From: Neonectria sp. B-13
Lineage: Eukaryota > Ascomycota > Sordariomycetes > Hypocreales > Nectriaceae
Assembly (NCBI GenBank): GCA_002682825.1
Contig: NOKP01000036.1
Location: 248,001 to 312,000 of the forward strand
Length of the DNA: 64,000 bases
Direction: 5' to 3'
Shown here: positions 50,901 through 60,185 of the stretch, in pieces
Layout of the letters: the number at the start of each line of letters is the position of its first letter
Numbering within the stretch: the first letter of the stretch is position 1
The notes under the pieces: model-generated
The model's database searches: none
The model's input: only the letters and a program-made list of their open reading frames with translations
Told to the model about the DNA's origin: nothing
Program-made: the position numbers and the translations under genes

Positions 50901-52163
50901 CAAGATCAAGGTTCCCATGAATTGTGCTGCCCCGACATTCCCCGTGCCATGGGCACACAGTCCCAGGTCTTTGGCGGCATCGAATGGGTCAAACGCCAGT
51001 CCCACGATACTGCCAACCTCGACGACCTCTCGAGCACTTATAGCCAACAGCAGCTGGTGGCATCGAACCAGCATGCTATTCACTATATCGCCCTCGAAAA
51101 GCTCACCTGCTTGTGAAAAGTAGCGGCCCGCCTCGTCAAATGCCTTCAGAGCTTTTGTATCAGTCCCTGAAGCCGAGAGGGCAACTGCATGCTGGATGCA
51201 TCCTCGACGAAGAAGGGTGGCGGCCTTGCCACGAGGACAATTGGCTGCCTCGAAGAGGAAAGTGGCTTGGTCGTAGAGATCCTGGGCTTGCCTGTCATCG
51301 CGGAGAAGAAACGCAGGCTCTGCTGCGTCCCAGGTATCATTACACCAGCCTTCACCGCGTAACAAGACTATCAGGCCCATGGCCAAGGGACTAGTGAACG
51401 GACGGGACACCACACCGTCGGCCTTGATGAGGAGGCAATTCGCCATGCCGCTGAAGTCTGCGGCAGCGTCATAGGCGACTCGGAGCTGCTCTAGCATGCT
51501 TTGTGACTCCGGCGAGCCCCTTGCCAAATGCAGCTCAACGGCCAATCGGTCGAGGTAGAGCTTCGTGGCCGGCAAGGCGAGACGAGCCGACATATCGCTG
51601 AGGCCGTCTGGGAAGGGATTCAGGTGAATCGGCCTGCCTTTCGCCACATTGGGAGGGTACTGTGGGTGTGCCTGGAAGGATACATGGAGCGTGGTGTTGA
51701 ACGTCAACATGTTCCCGAGGAGTACACCCTCCAGGCAGTCCTTTGCAGAGAGATACTGCCTTGCGCGTTTGAGTTCTTTCATTTTCTCCCCCAGCTGGAG
51801 CTCAGCCTCCACGAGGACGCCTGCCGGATTGTCAAGAGTGCTGTGGAACCGGAGTACAGGAGGCAGCCGCTTGACGCAGACGAGGTAGAACAGGTAGACA
51901 CGGCAGCGGGCCGCAAATTGTGTGCCTGTACCATCTTCCTCTAAGAGGCTCTCGAGGCGGCTCTGTGCCTCGGATAGGTTTCCGGTGAAGATGAGGTGAA
52001 CTGCCCGGAGTAGGGTAGCGAAGTGTCTGTCCTCGACGGAAGCTGATCCAGGGGGGGTAATGGCTGGTTCAGCACACCGGGATTCGATTTCACTCAGGTT
52101 TCCGCGGTACTCTTCCGAGAAGATTGTTCCGCCCAGGAGTTGGCATAGGGTTGCGTAGTCCAT
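47946..52163 (-). CDS. Helical-repeat protein with C-terminal CHAT protease domain
   Basis: Intronless, 1405 aa, from the ATG at 52163 to TAG at 47946. The first about 1000 residues are Leu/Ala-rich helical TPR-like repeats with no transmembrane segment. The last about 350 form a CHAT (caspase HetF associated with TPRs) domain: a VVVVAPSHVMQLFPCSALLL strand, the catalytic His region HLATHG near residue 1176, and the Cys region VVFGCCWSGAG near residue 1213. In the second, the second Cys aligns with the family's nucleophile. It then ends with ASGAQAYIGGLWKTDD and a Leu-rich helix. Both catalytic positions are present, so it is probably an active cysteine protease of the caspase-like clan. Bacterial TPR-CHAT proteases and some fungal ones activate gasdermins. 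A gasdermin-like gene starts 1155 bp away in the opposite direction. Target and trigger are inferred. Confidence 0.88.
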   Translation of the reverse strand: MDYATLCQLLGGTIFSEEYRGNLSEIESRCAEPAITPPGSASVEDRHFATLLRAVHLIFTGNLSEAQSRLESLLEEDGTGTQFAARCRVYLFYLVCVKRLPPVLRFHSTLDNPAGVLVEAELQLGEKMKELKRARQYLSAKDCLEGVLLGNMLTFNTTLHVSFQAHPQYPPNVAKGRPIHLNPFPDGLSDMSARLALPATKLYLDRLAVELHLARGSPESQSMLEQLRVAYDAAADFSGMANCLLIKADGVVSRPFTSPLAMGLIVLLRGEGWCNDTWDAAEPAFLLRDDRQAQDLYDQATFLFEAANCPRGKAATLLRRGCIQHAVALSASGTDTKALKAFDEAGRYFSQAGELFEGDIVNSMLVRCHQLLLAISAREVVEVGSIVGLAFDPFDAAKDLGLCAHGTGNVGAAQFMGTLILRFGRWRFVCDRDVKLALVCCACARAFFAAAKDSYLELQALLAHASLLHQSGDLARAEIKIIEGREPGGLLARALERIAMVCDKSEKISALHALRFSTLKSFDIVASRIYQATGNSAMFLEWISERDRLAPLGTGNHKQEMERLFDRLASIALGTDPSEMPSRRADLVSRIVSPIISQEQLLADYNNTMRLVYAALDKADVEAWQDLLREFVWRCDHATQPSLPSDQIAIFKLIALSQLGDLDEARAILPAALPRQFAGPMVRTAQDVLEQYMEAHAPPDVAAWRRKQKLDAADRAISYCILARDWARGAEVISRAIAALPEYNSPQSLPRTSNSWQTLTFVAMIQEHNRQPEKALKWYLYALKELDALRNSVDVEARRGCHSSIHSGELFAGLIRVCLAFERSPPSSSRERLPQQWDLPGLSWAQQALIFIERGRSRALLDLLVTKENLDPKKVTEWAAWANRAYEVHLLLPLATRQGNDGRILSYGEVAERLGQHGRSSAMRNLEDVLSALSRLEAEQLAAGSMFSLADPVLTAEPLFECIPQDTVVFEISSSRQGLIVLGVTHKGVEAWHQSSLTDIQLRTLVLAFSNIVRKSKGTAKEKEELGQIAAEISKEIVAPLKRTMDGKEVVVVAPSHVMQLFPCSALLLDGKPLFLQKIVYHIPSLSVLQHLSRRRAAAKTTGDGIISVLASSAAAGANMDPLEALEYRKAIPMIGPEAVMVADAFKTNPMDLAGCDVDKLRAILGQSDIVHLATHGIALFDSPWQSYLDTKPPFRVLDLAALTDCARLVVFGCCWSGAGSANPGNDIIGFTHATLASGAQAYIGGLWKTDDIASMLLMVLFYRELARSLRGQRVRLAEAWRKAQVAMYNLDAASVRALLADAQRLWSDKVQSEETPHLRLFEYSEDALNVTLETYDEGDTIVDLKHPAIWAPYILVGCGDVMFGQLPLGSTAAAQESAESRADASTGKDSKLSVARLHATADDN

Positions 52164-52285
52164 GATTTCGGTCTTTCGGACGTTTGTGAAGGTCGTCGAT
52201 GGGGACCGCTACCAACAGAACGAGGATGGATAGCTCAATTCCCGCAGCCCTGACAGATGGCGAGAGGCAGGTAATAACCATGCTA

Positions 52286-52612
52286 CTTGGGGGGTCTCAA
52301 AATCGACCATCCCCTGACCTTCGTACCTCAGGTAGGGGGGGTCGTTGACTAGCAAAAGGAGGTTTGGTTCGCAAAAAAAAGGTGACCTTAGTTAGCACTA
52401 ATTTTAAGTGACTCAGTTTGTAGCTTCATTTTTAGAATTTAGGGGGCCTATCTGCATCTATGTAGACATGCGGGGTAGCTTTTGCTATATAAGTACATAT
52501 AGATCTGGTTTAGCTGCATTTTTGCGAATCAAACCTCCTTTTGCTAGTCAACGACCCCCCCTACCTGAGGTACGAAGGTCAGGGGATGGTCGATTTTGAG
52601 ACCCCCCCCAAG
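52286..52612. mobile_element. MITE with long terminal inverted repeats, TA target duplication
   Basis: 327 bp. The ends CTTGGGGGG and the reverse complement at the right are flanked by TA on both sides (52284-52285 and 52613-52614). The inverted arms (52286-52376 and 52519-52612) match over about 90 bp, differing mainly by two extra G's and one transition. The centre has no coding capacity. The TA duplication indicates mobilisation by a Tc1/mariner/Fot1-type transposase. It lies 122 bp upstream of the CHAT gene ATG. The near-identical arms suggest a recent insertion without RIP. Confidence 0.85.
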
Positions 52613-52680
52613 TACGGGCGCGACGTCTACTTTCGGAACTCATCTTCACTACGTATCTCTGACGTACTTTCAGCATAATC

Positions 52681-52860
52681 ATGAAATACCAGTCGACTGC
52701 CACATCACGACGATCGCCCAACCATAGTAGTCAGCCGGTGGCAGAGCCTATCGGCCTGGTCTGGGCCAACGCCCTGGTGGAGGACTCGAAGTTCGGACAG
52801 TGGCGCAATGCGCTTTGGCAAAATCGTGAAGGGGAGGCCTCGCGGGATCACGAAGCATGA
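52681..52860 (+). CDS. Possible small ORF, 59 aa
   Basis: An open frame from ATG at 52681 to TGA at 52858-52860, lying between the CHAT gene and the gasdermin-like gene. It is hydrophilic at both ends with a Trp-containing middle (GLVWANALVEDSKFGQWRNA). I recognise no domain, signal peptide or prion-type motif. It could be a separate small gene, a first exon joined to something downstream, or chance. Composition is coding-like, but evidence is thin. Confidence 0.25.
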   Translation: MKYQSTATSRRSPNHSSQPVAEPIGLVWANALVEDSKFGQWRNALWQNREGEASRDHEA

Positions 52861-53317
52861 CTCATCGATTCGTCAGCCCTGCTCCATGGCGAAAGTTTGA
52901 CCTCGCATTGCAGAAAGCTGGAAGGCATATTGCGAACTGGCTCAACTCACCCGTCGGGAGTTGATGGATATGTGGTACGTAGCTCAAACACGCGGCAAGG
53001 GTGGTTCTAGGGATGAGGCAAAAACTGGTGATTGTGGTTGCCTGATTGTAGCGTGTCTTCTCATGGTCCGCTTGGGAGTGTTTGTGGAATATCCTCCTGG
53101 GCGTCAACCTAACAGCAAATCCTGAGGGGGTTTTGGAAGGTCTAGAATGCGGAAGAAACCGATGGCGGTCGCTACATAAAGGACCACTGTTGGCAACCTT
53201 CCTCTCTGTGATGCAAATGTCAACGTTAACAGCACCAAGTTCACATCATGCTACCTGGTCAATACTAGTTGAGAAAGCGTAATAAGTCGCAGCAACATTG
53301 GGCTACTGTCCTAAAAC

Positions 53318-54412
53318 ATGCCGGAAACGGAAGAGCGAACCTTCTACTTCTACAGCGACGGCTATTTGCCGCAGGACCTGGCCCTTGGACATCTGGTCTT
53401 CGGCGCCTTCGTCAGGCCCACCAAAGGGCGCCAGTGCTTCATGGAGCCATTAAGGTGAGAGTCTGAGTAACGCGTCCTGTGCTGCATAACCGACCTCTAA
53501 CGACGTTCCCGCAGCGAGACTGACCTCGATACATGGGCAAAGGTGCAACCGAGGTCGAAGATCTGCTACTCGTCCGCTTCTTTGCGAGGATTTGGGATCT
53601 CGGCGACGGCTATCGACATGGTGACTGTCGGGTTGTCGGTAAACAAGGATACCCAGCGTGCGGTAGCCTCTGAACGATGCAGGCGTATTACGCTGAAGAA
53701 GTGAGTTCCGGGCCTCTCTTCTCTCCCTTCTTCGTTGCCACGCGGAATTTGTAGCTCATGAAGTGGAAGCTCTCAGCAGTTCCTCTCAGAGAAAGTTCTC
53801 GCAGTCGATTCCACGCGGGAAACGGTACAGAAGTGGCTGTCTGTCTCGAGCCACGAACACGCCAGGTTGAAGCTGACGCCGCTGCGCTGGTGGCCCAAGA
53901 TCTGGATGCTCACCGGCATATACGAGTTCGAGGATTGCACGAGCTTCGCCTGGAGCAAGAACGACGTCTCAGTCGAAGCCAGCGTCGCTGCAGAGATCAT
54001 GGCGCTCCTCAACATTCCCCTCGGCGCAGCCTCCTCTGTCACCAATAGCCGGGGCCGGTACACGAGGGAGACTTTCCCGGGTAAGAGCGTATGGGCAGCG
54101 GAATACCAACTCGTGGATGCCAAGTTCTGCCGCGTTCGATCAAACGAGACGGACAAGCCCGCGACGCCTCTCCAATTGCCACTTCGGCTCAAGGCGATTT
54201 ACAGCCGCGGGACACGTGGTGACGAGACCGAGAGAAAGGAGCCAGACAACATGGCTGTGCTCTGCCTAACAGACGAGGTCTCCTCCGGGCAGGGCGACGC
54301 TTTCGAATCCGAGGACGTGTTCTGGGAACAGTTTGCAAAGGTTGAACAGACCTGGGAGAAGCGCGGTCGCGATATTGGTGAGCGAGCAAGCACTGTACAC
54401 TCTCAGGAATAG
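53318..54412 (+). CDS. Gasdermin-like candidate cell-death protein
   Basis: Starts at ATG 53318. Exon 1 is 53318-53454; intron 53455-53514 is canonical and in phase. Exon 2 runs to about 53700 (donor GTGAGT at 53701) and the last exon ends at TAG 54410-54412. The usual CAG/TAG acceptors before the last exon give the wrong phase or a stop. Only AAG acceptors (exon start 53764 or 53770) keep frame. Total is about 300 aa. Seen: an N-terminal FYFYSDGYLPQDLALGHLV, a strand PKIWMLTGIYEFEDC, and a later SVWAAEYQLVD strand after a Ser/Thr-rich loop. This order (hydrophobic strand ending in Thr, alternating polar segment, Ser/Thr loop, second strand) resembles the gasdermin pore-forming domain. I also recall it from a large uncharacterised fungal family. 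Neighbour to a CHAT protease. The family call is inference; it could be an unrelated beta-rich protein. Confidence 0.55.
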
Positions 54413-54775
54413 GATTCTAGAATTTGTCAGGGGTCTCCAGCCTACTGTACCAAGGGTTGCTTGTAATTTAATAAATTTCACACTTTTCGTCCGTGCGTTG
54501 ACCCCCTGTCTTCATTATCTTCAAGAAATTACATCCTTTTTATCCGTGCACGCTCGTTGGGTTAATGTCTGTTGACCCTGGCGGGGCTTTCTTTTGGCGC
54601 AAAGCCACGGGGGCCAGCAGGTTCAAGACCATCTGAGATCAGTCCGAGATCGTGAACAGGAACGCAGACAAACTCAAGGTCAGCCTAGGTCATCACCAGT
54701 GGTTGTCTGTCGACATTGACCATTGTCGCCTCAACCCATTTTCTTTATCACTGTCAAGCCTACAGACTTACCGCG
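54413..54775. other. Intergenic between gasdermin-like gene and hAT relic
   Basis: No gene is recognised. It may include the left terminal repeat of the hAT transposon, which I could not locate. Confidence 0.35.
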
Positions 54776-56930
54776 ATGCCTCAACAACGCCTCCCTTTTG
54801 TACAATGGTCGCCACGAAGAGAGTTGTCAATTTCAGACGACTTTTCGGAGTTTTCCAGCCAGCAGTTATATGACCTAGACGTGAGCCGAACGTCCAAATG
54901 CCAGTCATCTCGACCTCGCACAGCCTCCACAACCTCCTCCACCAAGCCCAGAACCTCATGGGTCTTCTATCATATGCTAGACAAGGAGATTAAGATGAGA
55001 TACTATAATTAGTAGATTGGAAAATAAGAGTAGTACTATAAACATTATGACAAAACCTATGCCTATTCTAGGGGTACTATGGCTCCTATAAAACATCTTA
55101 TGGACCCTCCTCCTAACAGTCATAGTCTGCCCAAAGGAGCCCTATAAACAGCTAAAGTAATAACAATATAAACAATTCTTGAACAAGCTCATACTACAGC
55201 AGAAGAAAATCCCTACAAACACTATCAGCTCAACGATCAATCTAGAGATTCAATCAACCCTAGCTAGCTCAAAGTGTTATACATAAGGTTTATTATAGCC
55301 TATTCTCTCCCATTTCAGCTTATAAAATGCCTAAAGTTCTAAGCACTCTTAGCCTATATTAATAACAATATCAATATATAGCTTCTAGATATGCATAAGA
55401 CTATTAAGAAATAGATCATACAGTAGTATAAAGACCAGAAGGAGAAGGTTAAGTAGTATATACAGTTAGTAAAGTTAAGAATTTATATTAGCTATAACCT
55501 TTAGACTTCTCCTAACTCTCTAGCTATCTTAGGCATAGTTAGCCACTATATCATAGAAGACAGTCAGCTAGAATACTATATTTTAGCATTGAAAGACATT
55601 AACAGTAAGTATAATGGTTCTTACCTTACTATAGCCATTTTGGAAGTAGTTGATAACTAGGGCTTTGCTTTAAAGCTTGGATATTTTATGATGGATAATG
55701 TAGGCAATATTGATACAATAATGAGATCCCTTTCGCTTGGTTAGTATAACTCACTGTTTCTCCTAGCTGGCGGCCCTAATATCCTATAGGCCTCCTATGC
55801 TGATATAACATTCAAATGATCCTAAAGTGCACTGACTCTGCTGCTAAGGCCATATTATGAACCTTGCTGTCAAAGCCTTCCTCTTTGTTACCATTAATGA
55901 GAAACTTGAACTCGATGATCCTGGTCTGTATAATGTGACCTTAAAACATATTGAAGCGTAGCAGAAAAAGGGGTCTCTTGGCAAGCTTTATAACTTCGTC
56001 GTTTTCGTCCAGCGAAGCATCCAGTACAGCCAAAAGTTTCTCACTATTAGCCATAACTGTAAGCTTGTGTGAGATAATGATACAAGATGGAGTTTGTGGT
56101 ATAACATGCTGTAAGTGGCCTTAAACCTTAGAGATGCAATTGATAGCTATTTCAATAAATGGATGGAAGTAGATTGCACTAAAGATAAGCTCTCTTCAGA
56201 GGACTGGACTATCTTAGAGAAGATTAAGTCCTTCTTAGAGAAGCTAAAGATAATGACTAAGGCTCTTAAGTTATTATTTATAATACTTAATAATATCCTC
56301 TTAGCTATAGACTTCATTTTAGTACAATTTAAAGTAGGGAAGGAGGCATATATTAGCAATCTAATAATAGTACTAATATATAACTCTAGCTGGGCAAAGT
56401 TAGATAAGTACTACTAGCTTACTAAAGAATTATCTACCTACATTATAGCTATTATACTCCACCCTTTATATAAATAGTACTATATATAGGATAACTAGAA
56501 AAAAAAGTAGGTTAAGTTATTAAAGAAGTTAATTAAGATACTATAGAATGAATATAAACCTATAGAATTACCTCTTCCTCCCTATAAGATCCCATTAGTA
56601 ACTATAAATAAGTTCTTAAATTAATAAAATAAGTACCTATAGTTATTACTCATTATAAACAAATATAAGCATTATTATAAGTCTAAATAGGTTTATAGTT
56701 TTATAAGCACTCTTTTATAGTAGCTAGAGAAAATACAGTAGAAAAACTACCTAAGCCTAAGCAAGATAGCTATAGATATACTATTAATTCCTACAATGTC
56801 TATAGAGCCTGAATAACTCTTCTCTAGGGCAAAGATAATGATTATAGACCGTTAAAATCGACTTGGGTAATGTAATTAAAGCATTAGAGTACATAAAGTC
56901 ATGGTTCAAAATACAAGACTTTCAAATAGA
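54776..56930 (+). pseudogene. hAT-family transposase relic
   Basis: The frame is open from the ATG at 54776 to 55012, with a BED-finger start SWVFYHMLDKEIKMRYYN. It then breaks up but stays readable across stops: YDKTYAY..GT.APIKHL, FIIAYSLPFQLIKCLKF, and LNLRDAIDSYFNKWMEVDCTKDKLSSEDW (in parts, near 56.1-56.2 kb). Near 56.75-56.92 kb is the C-terminal hAT dimerisation region (IAIDILLIPTMSIEPE then ALEYIKSWFKIQDF), with a frameshift about 56868. The finger cysteines have become Tyr or stop. This is the classic fungal hAT (Restless/Tfo1/Folyt-type) architecture, inactivated mostly by RIP-type transitions. Terminal inverted repeats were not found. Confidence 0.82.
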
Positions 56931-57053
56931 CAATACTATAGCTACCACAGTTTAATAACAAAGATAACATACAATATATAGGATATATTGCCATACTGCA
57001 AATATCTTAAGTTCTTAGCAATACAATACAATATGGGTAATGTTCATATTGGG

Positions 57054-57484
57054 TAACGTACATAATAAGCGAGTGTCATAGACAAGTGAGTGTCACACTC
57101 AGATTTATACCTTGAATTGTGATTTTAAAAGAGCTATTAAAAATCCAAACTAAGCCTAAAATAGCTATAATTTTCAAAATGAGCTAATTAGATTAGCATT
57201 TAAATAGAAAATAATTTCCAGAAATTCTAACCCTTAGGAACCTAGGTAGATATGAAAAGTGGATACTTACTAGACCTACTTTTCATATCTACCTAGATTC
57301 TAGTTATCTAGGATTTTAAGGAATTTCTCTCTAGATAGTGCCTAAGCTAATTAGCTCATTTTGAAAATTATAGCTATTTTAGGCTTAGTTTGGATTTTTA
57401 ATAGCTCTTTTAAAATCGTGATTCAAGGTGTAAATCTGAGTGAGACACTCGCTTATCTATGACACTTGCTTATCATGTACGTTA
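57054..57484. repeat. Fold-back element, 138-bp inverted arms
   Basis: The arms 57054-57191 and 57347-57484 are reverse complements over 138 bp with only a few mismatches. The outer ends carry TAACGTACATAATAAGC and a doubled GAGTGTC motif. The centre holds a second perfect 19-bp inverted repeat (57242-57260 with 57278-57296). No coding capacity. It is a non-autonomous MITE or fold-back transposon. The whole 431 bp could form a long hairpin. Confidence 0.82.
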
Positions 57485-58593
57485 ATATAATATGCATCTC
57501 TGACAATACAATAATATTGCGAGGGGTCCATATTGCCAATATACGTATTGTTTGTATTATTAGCAACACTGTAGCTAAGAGTTTAGCCCTACAACCTCAT
57601 CATCGCAATAGGTGACGTAGATGTCTCGTAAGGGACACATTCTAATTATAAGAGGGCTTGTGCCAGCCGGGATCCTCCGAAACACGAACTCACATGCAAA
57701 TCAGTCGGCCTCCCTAAATATTAACAATCCATTCCTCAACTTTACCAGCTAAGACTCGCTTTAGTGGCTGAAGCCAAAAGAGTGGAGCGATGACAGGCAT
57801 TGTTTTATCGTCCTAGCAGTCATGCGTTCTCTTGGCATTCACTTTAGGTTTCCGTCAAAAATCGGATCAAATGCCAGGCCATTGTCATCATGACGCCCCA
57901 AGTTTTGACTGTAGCATTATTTGACTCGGGAGGCTAGAGCAAGGCTATATCATGGATGTGTCTTCAGCGAGCCCGCGTGCATGTGAAAAGCAAGCCTCAC
58001 CCAAACCCAAGATGGTAGTACAAGCAGGTCGTGAGCCGAGACCTACCATGTCTTGATACATTTTATGAGCGGATTTGTTAACGGATTGCGACTCAAATGC
58101 CACTGACCTTGAGAAGATTTCAGTTTCCAAAATGCTATTCCTGTGTAATCATGTGAATCATGTTGGATGGTGCTGGCACTAAAATATCTAGGCCTGGTCT
58201 GCAGCGAGTGAAATTCATCGAAAGAAAACCAAAATGATCTTGGTTCTCGGCGCCAAAGTAGCCAGTTGAAGGGACGATGCTCGAAGGTGGAGAGTATATT
58301 ATTTTCGTGACAATTGAAGCTGGCCACTGCAGATGGTAAGAGCCTTCGCTCCCACAACGATTTGCTCGACCCTTAAAGACCAGATGGCGAAAACGACAAA
58401 GAATGAAACATGTTCTAGTCCTTCCTATAGAACCCCGCCACCGTCCCATCAGAAGTAGGTGTTATGGCCACGTTGACTTACGTCTTCCTGTACTTGAAGA
58501 ATACGCATTCAGAAATGTTGACTGACTTTCCGAATCCTCAACAGCCCGACTCCTCATGGCAGCGACCAAGGAACGGGAGGTAGGGAACTGGAG
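57485..58593. other. Intergenic, no gene recognised
   Basis: Overlapping frames on the minus strand (58043-58722) show no motif and no coherent splice pattern. The right end contains the leader of the LITAF gene. Confidence 0.35.
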
Positions 58594-59157
58594 ATGATAA
58601 CTCCCAATCCCCAGCAGGTGGACGCGACTTCTCCATGGCAACACCAATGTTTCCATCCAACGGCAAGATTTCCGGCCCAACCAGGAGTTCCAAACGTCCC
58701 CAATCCCGTTCATGAACCACAACGATCAGTTTTGCACGCGAACCCCCAAGATATGGTTCGCAGGACAACTGCGCTCGGTTCAATGAACAAGACGACAGCA
58801 CTCGTGCAATGTCCTGTCTGCGGGTCGACAGGCATGACAGTAATCAGTTACACTCCTGGGTCTACCACTCAGTAAGCCTCCTTCGCCACCCTCCCAGTTA
58901 GCGGAACAATGTTCCTGCTGCAGTACGCATAACCCGAAAGTAGTTGAGAGCTGACGCTGCGGTAAACACATAGTATGTGGGCAATCTGCCTCGGCATTTT
59001 CACGGGACTATGCTGCATACCATATCTAATGACGCCGTTACAAGACGTGGAGCATAGATGCGGAATTTGCAACACTCTTTTAGCTACGTGGCACAGGAGC
59101 GGTGGGCTTGAACTCCACCAGGCTCCGATCAGCTGGGGTTTGGGGATGGGACGTTGA
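58594..59157 (+). CDS. LITAF-domain protein
   Basis: Two exons, 58594-58871 and 58974-59157, encode 153 aa in phase. The LITAF zinc-ribbon halves are split by the intron. The first pair is CPVC in VQCPVCGSTGMTVISYTPG. The hydrophobic in-plane membrane helix WAICLGIFTGLCCIPYLM follows. The second pair is CGIC in LQDVEHRCGICNTLLATW, with the family's D-V-E-H just before it. The N terminus is Pro/Gln-rich, as usual for LITAF-like proteins, which carry proline-based adaptor motifs. Family knowledge: these are monotopic proteins on the cytosolic face of late endosomes and lysosomes or the plasma membrane. The N-terminal start could lie further upstream if another exon exists. Confidence 0.85.
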
Positions 59158-60185
59158 CTGCGAAAGATACACTTGGAGCTGGTCCATAACCGCCAAAACC
59201 CGGACCTGATTTAGGCGATGTCTACGTGTCATTTCAATGACGGAGGCTATGGGATGTATCATGGTATTGTAGTTTGGTAGTTGTTTGCAAAGGAATGACT
59301 AATGACGATGAAGCCTTGAAGAGCAGCAAATTACGCATAACGGAAGTTCTCTAGGACTAAACGTGACCAGACAATGAATGAGAGTCTTGTGAACAATGCT
59401 GGATTCTATCGATTACACTCCCAAGAGTCCGAATGAAACTCGGCTTGTTCCTGTCAACGTAAGGGCAGTGCAATTACCGTGTGAAACTTTGCAGGGTGAA
59501 ATCGCCCCGTGTGGGGAAATAAACATTTTGCACCTGGTGCCGCAGTTGCTTAACTCCCAAATCACGATCTGCACATTAATTAGGGGCTGGTGCAGCGGAC
59601 GGACTTTTGTACGTGGGTTACAGCAGTCCATACAAGGAACTATCCCGAGGATCGAGCTTTGGGAAGGTTGGGTCGGCACGCCATGTGAAAAATCTTACTG
59701 TCGCCTTCAGTTCTCAGGCAAACTCTGATTCGGGATGCTCCAAAGAAAAAGCTGAAACTTTGTATGGTAGGGTTCCGAGGGCAAACCTACTCCACTTGTT
59801 CGGCCATGGTCACACAAATGACAACGCATCAACGAGCTCCTACACCACAGCCACGCCGGAATAATCCTCCTAAGAGGAGATCTGAGCTACCTATCCTGTA
59901 ATGAATGAATATGCCGGAGTTCGATTATTGGGGTGACGCCGAGAAAGCAAATACCTCCACGGGGTGTGGATGCGGTGTATGCATTCCACCGTGCCAAGAA
60001 AGCCAATTTCTGGCAAAAGCAAGGTCAGCCCCTGTGGAACTAGCGTGCCGAACGGCCAGAGCGGCTCCTCAAGGCAGCGAGCCTGCGTAAACCTCAGTGA
60101 TAAATATGTTACCTGGGTTCGTTCGGTATCTTAAATTTTGATTCCACTACGCCGATAGTTGACAGCCCTCCAACTAGAGCTCGTC
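59158..60185. other. Intergenic, no gene supported
   Basis: Short frames at 59396-59864 on either strand have no recognised motif. The last part is the promoter of the ZZ-finger gene. Confidence 0.35.

Noticed and set aside
48036..51944. Many plus-strand frames across 48-52 kb
   Set aside because: All are shadows of the long minus-strand CHAT gene.
58043..58722. Overlapping minus-strand frames upstream of the LITAF gene
   Set aside because: They overlap one another in different frames, have no motif, and partly lie antisense to the LITAF exon.
59396..59864. Plus- and minus-strand frames of 85-110 codons
   Set aside because: No recognisable domain or consistent exon structure; probably chance.
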